A stretch of 11,265 bases of DNA, taken from NCBI GenBank assembly GCA_016926135.1, contig JAFGPH010000044.1:1-11265 (forward strand). Direction: 5' to 3'. Below the pieces are notes generated by a model. The model saw only the letters and a list, made by a program, of their open reading frames with translations, was not told the origin of the DNA and did not search any database. This DNA comes from Deltaproteobacteria bacterium (GTDB taxonomy: Bacteria > Desulfobacterota > DSM-4660 > Desulfatiglandales > HGW-15). Below are positions 6,894 through 11,265 of the stretch, one piece after another; within the stretch, counting starts at the first letter, position 1; every line of letters starts with the position of its first letter. The translations under genes and the position numbers were made by a program.

Positions 6894-7687
6894 TTCGCCT
6901 CAATCCCGTCCAGGAAGTCCGAAACCGTCCGGTTGAAGGCCTCGGCCTGCTCGATGTTCGACAGGTGTGAGGCGGATTTCAGGATGATCAGCTCGGAATC
7001 TGCAATCTTCTCATGAATCGTCCGCGATGCTGAAACGGGCGTGCCCGGATCCTCCTCTCCCACGACGATCAGGGTAGGCACCTTTATGCGGGAAAGACGG
7101 TCCGTGAGGTTCAGGCGCCGGATGGCATGGGCGCAGCCGATGTATCCCCTGGGGCTGGTCTCCCTGATCATGGAGCTCACCCCGGCAATCACCTCCGGCC
7201 GCGCCTTCCGGAACCCGGTCGTGAACCACCTCTCTATGGTGGCCGGAACGTGGGCCTCCATACCCCGGGTCTCCGCCGTCCGGATACGATCCTCCCAGAT
7301 CGGTCCGGCATCCTTAGGGATCTCGCTCGATGTATCGCACAGGATAAGGCTCCTCAGCATTTCAGGGGCCTTGAGGGCCAGAACCTGCCCGATCATGCCA
7401 CCCATGGAGATGCCCATGAAATGGGTCTTCGGAATGCCGAGAACGTGAAGCAGGGCACGAAGGTCCTCGGCGAGCATCTCCAGGGTGTAGGGGCCTTCCG
7501 ACCCATCCGTCCCGCCGTGACCCCGGGTATCATACCTCAAAACCCGGTGCGACCTGAGGAGCGTCTCCATCTGAGGTTCCCACATGGTGAGATTTGTGGA
7601 GAGGGAATGGCTCAGCGTTATGACGGGTGCGCTCTCCGATCCCTCCAGGGTGCAATGGATGCCGATTCCATTGGCCGTGACCTTCAT
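6890..7687 (-). CDS. Alpha/beta hydrolase, 3-oxoadipate enol-lactonase (PcaD)-like
   Basis: This is a cytoplasmic esterase or lactonase of the alpha/beta hydrolase fold. The 265-residue protein has the full catalytic set in the right order: nucleophile S94 in GISMGG (92-97), acid D213 in GEEDPGTP, and H241 in SASHLSNIEQ. An oxyanion-side loop SHSLST (26-31) and YDTRGHGGTDG (52-62) complete the family pattern. The overall sequence most resembles 3-oxoadipate enol-lactonases, but no other protocatechuate-pathway gene is near, so the substrate is open. ATG 7687 is preceded on the minus strand by AGGAGGAGGGG (7698-7688), an excellent ribosome binding site. It is the first gene of a two-gene operon with the BASS transporter (four-base overlap). 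A TTGACA box and a palindrome lie about 60-90 bases upstream. Confidence 0.9.
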   Translation of the reverse strand: MKVTANGIGIHCTLEGSESAPVITLSHSLSTNLTMWEPQMETLLRSHRVLRYDTRGHGGTDGSEGPYTLEMLAEDLRALLHVLGIPKTHFMGISMGGMIGQVLALKAPEMLRSLILCDTSSEIPKDAGPIWEDRIRTAETRGMEAHVPATIERWFTTGFRKARPEVIAGVSSMIRETSPRGYIGCAHAIRRLNLTDRLSRIKVPTLIVVGEEDPGTPVSASRTIHEKIADSELIILKSASHLSNIEQAEAFNRTVSDFLDGIEAK

Positions 7688-7740
7688 CCCCTCCTCCTGT
7701 TTCAGGTTTTGTGCTTCGGGTTTCTCTCCTTCACTGGAAC

Positions 7741-7775
7741 ACTCTATCTTGCTAACAAGATTGTCGTGTTGTCAA
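7741..7775 (-). promoter_or_regulatory. Candidate promoter and palindromic operator of the hydrolase-transporter operon
   Basis: On the minus strand a consensus -35 box, TTGACA, lies at 7775-7770. Right behind it is a perfect inverted repeat, ATCTTG-4 bases-CAAGAT (7761-7746), in the place of the spacer and -10 box. The best -10 is poor (CAAGAT at 7751-7746, spacer 18), as expected of a promoter needing an activator or held by a repressor. Arm length and spacing suit a dimeric regulator such as a TetR- or MarR-type protein, but no regulator gene is adjacent. Position relative to ATG 7687 fits a leader of about 50 bases. Confidence 0.45.
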
Positions 7776-7841
7776 GAACATGTCTGCAATTCGCGAGAGC
7801 GCCCGATGCGAACGTGAAAGGGAAGGCGCGGGAGGGAAATG

Positions 7842-9080
7842 TCACGGAACGCCTTTGGACTTGATGGCGAAAACGGCCCGGTCAACCTTCTCCGGGGCAT
7901 CGCGGGATCCCCGACGAACAGACCTTTTCGCATCCTCAACGAGCGAGGCCATTGTCTCATCGTATCTTCCCCAGCCCTTCACGATCTCCATGTACCCGCG
8001 ATTCGTGTATTGTGCCAGGATCACACCGGCCCTCTCCACAGGAGTCAGGTTTTGGTATTCCCCGATCCTGCGGATAAGGGGCTCTCTGATCCCTGAAAGC
8101 CGATCCTTCACGCTAAAGAGGGGATTGGTCATCTGAAGGGTTTCCAGGGTGCAGTCAACCTCAAGGCCTTCCACGAGCAGCCTCATCTCTTCCACCAACC
8201 GGTCCTCCGGACACGCATGGAATTCCCCGTTCCGCCATTTCTCATGGAGTGGGGAGCCCTCCACCACGGCCAGGCTTCTCACCCTCACTTCCTCGGGCCG
8301 AATCCTGTTAAGCACGGCCACGGTCTCACGAATGTGTTTCCCGGAAAGCTCCCTGTCTGCACCTGCGAGACCCGGCATGACGAATGCGGCCATGCGGATC
8401 CCGGCCTCCCTGAGTCTGACCCCTCCTCGCACATGCTCTTCCGCCGTCACCCCCTTCTTCATGCCTTCCAGCACCTCGTCGCAGCCCGACTCGATGCCCA
8501 CGAAAGACCACGACAACCCTGCCTCGCTCAGGTCCCTCAGTTCCTGAGACGACCTCCGCGCGCATGTTCTGGATCGGGCATAGGTGGTCACGGTCCTTAC
8601 GCTAGGGAGGACCTCTTTCAGGTATCGCAGCACCTCGAGGAGTGCGCTGGCCTTAAGGGCAAGGGCATTGGCATCCTGCAAAAAGACCCTTTCAGCACCG
8701 TGAAGAAGCCAGTTGGCCACGTTCTGAAGGCTTCTGAGCGCTGCCCACTGCGCGGCGTCGGCTGGATGCGGGGAATCGCCGTAGATGGCAGGATGGTCCG
8801 TGATGGCCTGCACAAAATTCTCCCGGGAGATCCGGCCCTGGAGGCCGATGCCCCAGGACGTCTCCTCCAGCAGGTCCCGTGTCCGCCGCACCGCGTCTAT
8901 GTCCGCCTTGATTTCATGGACGCTGCGGGCGCTGTAGGTTCTTCCCTTGTACACGTGGCAGAAGAGACAGTGGTTCCAGGGGCAGTTCCGGTTGACCCTC
9001 AGGATGAGGGCCTGCCCCTCCCCAATGGGACCCATCGGTCCCTCTTCAAGGATGAAGTCTTCCGGTCTCAGGTTTGCCAT
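7842..9080 (-). CDS. Radical SAM protein with CX4CX2C cluster motif
   Basis: This is a radical S-adenosylmethionine enzyme of 412 residues and unknown substrate. The cluster motif reads NC33-PWNH-C38-LF-C41, i.e. CX4CX2C, one residue longer in the first gap than the canonical CX3CX2C; the codons confirm the spacing. The aromatic residue before the last cysteine (F40) is kept. Further family features are VFLQDANAL (132-140) at the SAM amino-group position, SFVGIESGCDEVLEGMKKG (192-210) and FVMPGLAG (233-240). About 90 residues separate the cluster motif from the FLQD strand, longer than usual and rich in W, H and A, so an insertion or extra subdomain is likely. No auxiliary Fe-S cluster motif is obvious. 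The start at 9080 has only a weak GAAG upstream; ATG for M16 (9035), with GAGG before it, is a possible alternative. The gene stands alone. Confidence 0.85.
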   Translation of the reverse strand: MANLRPEDFILEEGPMGPIGEGQALILRVNRNCPWNHCLFCHVYKGRTYSARSVHEIKADIDAVRRTRDLLEETSWGIGLQGRISRENFVQAITDHPAIYGDSPHPADAAQWAALRSLQNVANWLLHGAERVFLQDANALALKASALLEVLRYLKEVLPSVRTVTTYARSRTCARRSSQELRDLSEAGLSWSFVGIESGCDEVLEGMKKGVTAEEHVRGGVRLREAGIRMAAFVMPGLAGADRELSGKHIRETVAVLNRIRPEEVRVRSLAVVEGSPLHEKWRNGEFHACPEDRLVEEMRLLVEGLEVDCTLETLQMTNPLFSVKDRLSGIREPLIRRIGEYQNLTPVERAGVILAQYTNRGYMEIVKGWGRYDETMASLVEDAKRSVRRGSRDAPEKVDRAVFAIKSKGVP

Positions 9081-9137
9081 GGTATCTTCAGATAAGATTA
9101 ACAGGCGGGCATCCGAATGTCCAGAGGAGGGCCAGGC

Positions 9138-9206
9138 ATGAATTTCATTGAAAAGGAGGACCCTTGTCCACTAATCTCTTGCAGGCTGCTGACCATGAAA
9201 CCATGA
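9138..9206 (+). other. Possible 22-codon leader ORF upstream of the AAA+ ATPase gene
   Basis: ATG 9138 follows AGGAGGG (9125-9131) at good spacing and opens a 22-codon frame (MNFIEKEDPCPLIS...) that ends in TGA at 9204-9206, 12 bases before the ATPase start and in the same frame. It contains a second SD-like AAGGAGGA (9153-9160). It may be a leader peptide, an upstream start that sets ATPase translation, or chance. Nothing in the peptide is recognisable. Confidence 0.2.
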
Positions 9207-9218
9207 AAGGTATACGAG

Positions 9219-10163
9219 ATGGCGACTTCCGAGGTGTACTTCCAATCCATATACCGGGTAGCCGAGGAACTTGCCGGGGCCGACTACATTGCGGATCGTG
9301 CCCTGGCCACGGTCCTCTTCCTTGCCCATCGCCTGCAGAAACCCGTCTTCCTGGAGGGAGAACCAGGGGTAGGCAAGACCGAAGTGGCCGTTGTCATGGC
9401 CAGGCTCTTCGACACCGAACTGATCCGCCTCCAGTGTTACGAAGGCCTGGATGCCGCCACGGCCCTGTATGAGTGGAACTACCCCAAACAGCTCCTCCAC
9501 ATCCGGCTGGGTGAGCAGGCGAAGAAGGGCAAGGAGGAGATCGAAAAGGTCATCTACGGTCCGGAGTTCCTCATCAAACGGCCCCTGCTTCAGGCCATCC
9601 TGACTGCGAACGAAAAGGCCCCGGTCCTTCTCATTGACGAGATCGACCGATCGGATGAGGAGTTCGAGGCCTTCCTTCTGGAGGTGCTGGCGGATTTTCA
9701 GATCACAATCCCGGAGGTGGGCACCCTGAAGGCCCTCAAGAGACCCATGGTGGTGGTCACGTCCAACCGCACCCGCGATGTGCACGATGCACTCAAGAGG
9801 CGCTGCCTCTATCACTGGATCGACTACCCTTCCTTTGAAAAGGAACACCGAATCGTGATGACCAGGGTCCCCGGCATCGAGGAGAGACTGGCCCGGCAGA
9901 TCGCCCGTTTCATGCAGCGGATCAGGACGGTCGACTTTCTGAAAAGGCCGGGCGTCTCGGAGACCCTGGACTGGGCCATGGCTCTCATGGCCATGGAGAG
10001 GGATTCCCTGGACGAGGCGGTGGTGAGGGAAACCATCGGATGCATCCTGAAGTACCAGGACGACATCCGAAGGATCACCGAAGATCATGAAATAATCAGG
10101 TCTTTACTTGATCCTTCTGGGGATGGAAACGGTCTGGGGACAGAGGCAGGAACACAACCTTGA
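9219..10163 (+). CDS. MoxR/CoxD-type AAA+ ATPase
   Basis: This is a cytoplasmic AAA+ ATPase of the MoxR group, whose members act as chaperones in metal-centre insertion or complex assembly, usually with a von Willebrand factor A protein. Walker A is GEPGVGKT (47-54), Walker B VLLIDEID (136-143), sensor 1 the N of TSN (181-183), and an arginine-finger region is ALKRRC (191-196). The stretch LIRLQCYEGLD...ALYEWNYPKQ (69-91) is the typical CoxD signature, as in the ATPase that helps mature molybdenum CO dehydrogenase. Length (314) fits the group with a short glycine-rich C-terminal tail. ATG 9219 follows GAAAGG at 9205-9210; the same frame is closed by TGA just upstream, so no longer N-terminus is possible. 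No CoxE/VWA gene or molybdenum hydroxylase follows; the next gene is convergent, so the ATPase looks orphaned. Confidence 0.92.
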   Translation: MATSEVYFQSIYRVAEELAGADYIADRALATVLFLAHRLQKPVFLEGEPGVGKTEVAVVMARLFDTELIRLQCYEGLDAATALYEWNYPKQLLHIRLGEQAKKGKEEIEKVIYGPEFLIKRPLLQAILTANEKAPVLLIDEIDRSDEEFEAFLLEVLADFQITIPEVGTLKALKRPMVVVTSNRTRDVHDALKRRCLYHWIDYPSFEKEHRIVMTRVPGIEERLARQIARFMQRIRTVDFLKRPGVSETLDWAMALMAMERDSLDEAVVRETIGCILKYQDDIRRITEDHEIIRSLLDPSGDGNGLGTEAGTQP

Positions 10164-10184
10164 CGAACTCGTAAAAGCCGTCAA
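10160..10184. repeat. Hairpin filling the convergent gap between the ATPase and response regulator genes
   Basis: TTGACG (10160-10165) and CGTCAA (10179-10184) form a 6-bp perfect inverted repeat around 13 bases. It begins at the ATPase stop codon and ends one base before the regulator's stop. Neither strand shows a T-run, so termination would be weak. The core resembles short palindromic intergenic repeats I associate with deltaproteobacterial genomes, but this is from memory and needs a copy-number check. Confidence 0.4.
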
Positions 10185-10547
10185 TCAAAAATATCTCTGG
10201 ATTTCTTCCGCAAACGTTTCCGGGTCAATCGGCTTTTCGATGTAACCGGTTGCGCCGGATGCGAGGACCCGTTCCCGGTCCCCCACCATGGCATAAGAAG
10301 TCACAGCGATAATGGGTATGCCTTTGGTCTCATGATGAAGTTTGAGTTCTGCGGCCACGGCATAGCCGTCCATTTCAGGAAGCTGTATATCCAGAAGGAT
10401 GGCCTTGGGCTTATGAGCCAGGGCCATTTGAATGCCGTCCCGACCGGTTCTGGCCCCTATAACCGTAAAGCCCTTTTTTTCGAGGAGAAAGTGCACCAAA
10501 TAGAAATTCTGCTCGTTATCTTCGATCACCAGCAAGGTGTCGCCCAT
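10185..10547 (-). CDS. Single-domain response regulator (CheY/DivK-like receiver)
   Basis: This is a stand-alone receiver domain of 120 residues that takes a phosphoryl group from a histidine kinase and signals by protein contact, since no DNA-binding or enzymatic output domain is attached. Receiver residues are complete: acidic pair E9-D10, phosphoacceptor D53 (LLDIQLPEMDG), T83 (AVTSYAM) and K105 (IEKPID). LVIEDNEQNFYLVHFLLEKKG is typical of DivK-like receivers. The frame is open 47 codons further upstream, but that part has no receiver homology. GGGAG (10559-10555) stands seven bases ahead of the ATG at 10547, so that start is preferred over ATG 10553. No kinase gene is adjacent; the partner must be elsewhere. 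The gene is convergent with the ATPase gene. Confidence 0.92.
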   Translation of the reverse strand: MGDTLLVIEDNEQNFYLVHFLLEKKGFTVIGARTGRDGIQMALAHKPKAILLDIQLPEMDGYAVAAELKLHHETKGIPIIAVTSYAMVGDRERVLASGATGYIEKPIDPETFAEEIQRYF

Positions 10548-10638
10548 GATCATGCTCCCGAATGCATCGTAGATCGGCTGAGTAACATGGAAAAGAATCG
10601 TACACGAAGACATGGATTTCTCGTGCCCATCATTACGC

Positions 10639-10659
10639 GGGTTCTTTACAAAGAAACCC
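10639..10659. repeat. Imperfect palindrome upstream of the response regulator gene
   Basis: GGGTTCTTT and AAAGAA-A-CCC form an inverted repeat with one bulged A, centred about 100 bases upstream of the regulator start, in the 145-base space between that gene and the recombinase remnant. It could be an operator or part of the vanished mobile element. No convincing promoter boxes are visible around it. Confidence 0.3.
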
Positions 10660-10692
10660 CTGAAAAGTGTAAGCTCCAATAAATACATCTAG

Positions 10693-11160
10693 TTACCCCT
10701 TCGGTGGAGCAGAGTCAAGGCAAAAACCCTATTCAAAGACAGCGAGCATATTTTCATCTGTCTTGACAAGACGGCTTTTTGCCAAGAGGACTATGGCAAA
10801 CCTTTCAGGGTGCGGCTTCAGTTCATGAGACGCATTTGCGACAGGGCGGGAGTGAAAAGATTCGGCTTCCATGCCATCAGGCACCTTTCGGCTTCCATCC
10901 TTTATGGACTGGGATACGATGTGGCAACCATCCAGGCCATTTTGAGACATAGAAGCCCGAATACCACCGAGCGATACCTCAAGACCCTTGGAGTTGAGGA
11001 CATAAGGCGTGCCATGGAAGATCTGTCCCGGCAGAGGGCGAAGATGTCCCCGCTGGTGCCAATGGAAGAGAGGTGTGAGTGGGACTTTATGAAAGAAAAG
11101 CCGTTTGAAAAGCCGTCAACTTCTCAAACGGCAAGGGCAAGGTTGGTGTGTGTCAAATAA
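10693..11160 (+). pseudogene. Tyrosine recombinase (phage-type integrase) remnant, N-terminus missing
   Basis: This is the 3' part of a site-specific tyrosine recombinase gene. The frame is open from just after TAG 10690-10692 to TAA 11158-11160. Recognisable homology begins near 10735 (SEHIFICLDKTAFC) and runs on through RRICDRAGVKRFGFHAIRH. Catalytic residues of the C-terminal half are present: the HAIR box (HxxR), H of LRHRSPNTTERY, and the nucleophile Y of ERYLKTL. The arm- and core-binding domains and the part holding the first catalytic arginine are absent, and the region upstream (10548-10692) does not encode them. A GTG at 10810 could start a 116-residue product, but that would lack an active site. 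It lies 24 bp from the 3' end of a tRNA-Glu gene, the classic place for such an integrase, and marks an old, decayed integrative element. Base composition looks less GC-rich than the hydrogenase region. Confidence 0.82.
11100..11132. repeat. Inverted repeat in the 3' end of the integrase remnant
   Basis: GCCGTTTGA (11100-11108) pairs with TCAAACGGC (11124-11132), and past one A-C mismatch AAG (11110-11112) pairs with CTT (11120-11122), leaving a 7-base loop. It sits 52 bp from the tRNA 3' end, inside the last codons of the remnant. It may be a recombination-site (arm or directionality) element or a transcription terminator lacking a T-run. Confidence 0.5.
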
Positions 11161-11184
11161 GTTGCTGTAATCGTAATAAAAAAA

Positions 11185-11262
11185 TGGCGTCCCCAACCGG
11201 ATTTGAACCGGTGTCGCAGGCGTGAAAGGCCTGTGTCCTGGACCTGGCTAGACGATGGGGAC
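11185..11262 (-). tRNA. tRNA-Glu (anticodon UUC)
   Basis: The minus strand folds into a full cloverleaf. The acceptor stem is GTCCCCA/TGGGGAC with discriminator G and encoded CCA (11187-11185). The anticodon stem is CAGGC/GCCTG with loop CTTTCAC, giving anticodon TTC (glutamate, GAA/GAG). The T arm is ACCGG/CCGGT with loop TTCAAAT. It closely resembles the bacterial tRNA-Glu consensus. Seven T residues follow the CCA directly on the minus strand (11184-11178), a likely 3' end signal. Its 3' half faces the integrase remnant and is the presumed attachment site. Confidence 0.97.
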
Positions 11263-11265
11263 GCA

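Noticed and set aside
9204..9206. In-frame TGA upstream of the AAA+ ATPase as a second selenocysteine site
   Set aside because: The ATPase has a complete family N-terminus from ATG 9219 with its own ribosome binding site, and the 22 codons before the TGA have no homology, so readthrough is not needed.
9171..10088. Long minus-strand open frame (305 codons) opposite the ATPase gene
   Set aside because: The plus strand encodes all AAA+ motifs; the antisense translation has no recognisable domain.
10548..10688. N-terminal extension of the response regulator (47 extra residues)
   Set aside because: The extra part has no receiver homology, and a GGGAG site seven bases before ATG 10547 gives a standard 120-residue receiver.
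11185..11262. tRNA-Sec (selC), which would have supported selenocysteine use
   Set aside because: The anticodon is TTC and the stems have ordinary lengths; it is tRNA-Glu. The selenocysteine machinery is not in this window.
1..11265. CRISPR array, insertion sequence or tandem repeats
   Set aside because: No regularly spaced repeats, transposase other than the integrase remnant, or terminal inverted repeats were found on reading both strands.

Overview
The window reads like the chromosome of an anaerobic, GC-rich deltaproteobacterium (Desulfobacterota; sulfate reducer or syntroph). This rests on a soluble Tat-exported periplasmic [NiFe] uptake hydrogenase of the Desulfovibrio type with its maturation genes, and on the general look of the proteins. 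It is an inference; there is no rRNA to place the organism. Several genes end in TGA, so the standard bacterial code applies.

Layout. (1) 12-4645, plus strand, is a hydrogenase locus: small subunit, large subunit, a strong terminator-like hairpin, the large-subunit endopeptidase, hypC, a possible 35-residue ORF, and hypD. (2) 4806-5867, plus strand, is a KAS III-like condensing enzyme preceded by a 14-bp hairpin. (3) 5991-7687, minus strand, is a translationally coupled pair, an alpha/beta hydrolase followed by a BASS-family transporter. A candidate promoter and palindromic operator lie upstream of the pair. (4) 7842-9080, minus strand, is a radical SAM protein with unusual cysteine spacing. 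(5) 9219-10163, plus strand, is a MoxR/CoxD-type AAA+ ATPase without its usual VWA partner. (6) 10185-10547, minus strand, is a single-domain response regulator. (7) 10693-11160, plus strand, is the 3' remnant of a tyrosine recombinase, lying 24 bp from the 3' end of a minus-strand tRNA-Glu (11185-11262). No gap without a gene exceeds 300 bases.

The main discovery candidate is the hydrogenase large subunit. Its reading frame is intact over 547 residues except for one in-frame TGA (1193-1195) at codon 64. That codon is the second cysteine of the N-terminal nickel-iron motif, so the motif reads CGV-U-TYTH. A hairpin fitting the bacterial SECIS rules begins just downstream. Known [NiFeSe] hydrogenases carry selenocysteine at the first cysteine of the C-terminal motif, a terminal nickel ligand. 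Here the C-terminal motif is all-cysteine (DPCIAC), and the selenocysteine would be a ligand bridging Ni and Fe. The normally conserved canopy proline before the active-site arginine is also alanine. If the TGA is real, this is a [NiFe] enzyme with a bridging selenolate. If not, it is a point mutation or a sequencing error. Raw reads and orthologues would decide.

How the genes work together: HypC and HypD assemble the Fe(CN)2CO unit and load it into the large subunit, the endopeptidase removes the C-terminal 15 residues, and the mature large subunit leaves the cytoplasm with the Tat-signal-bearing small subunit. HypA, B, E, F and the selenocysteine machinery are not in this window.
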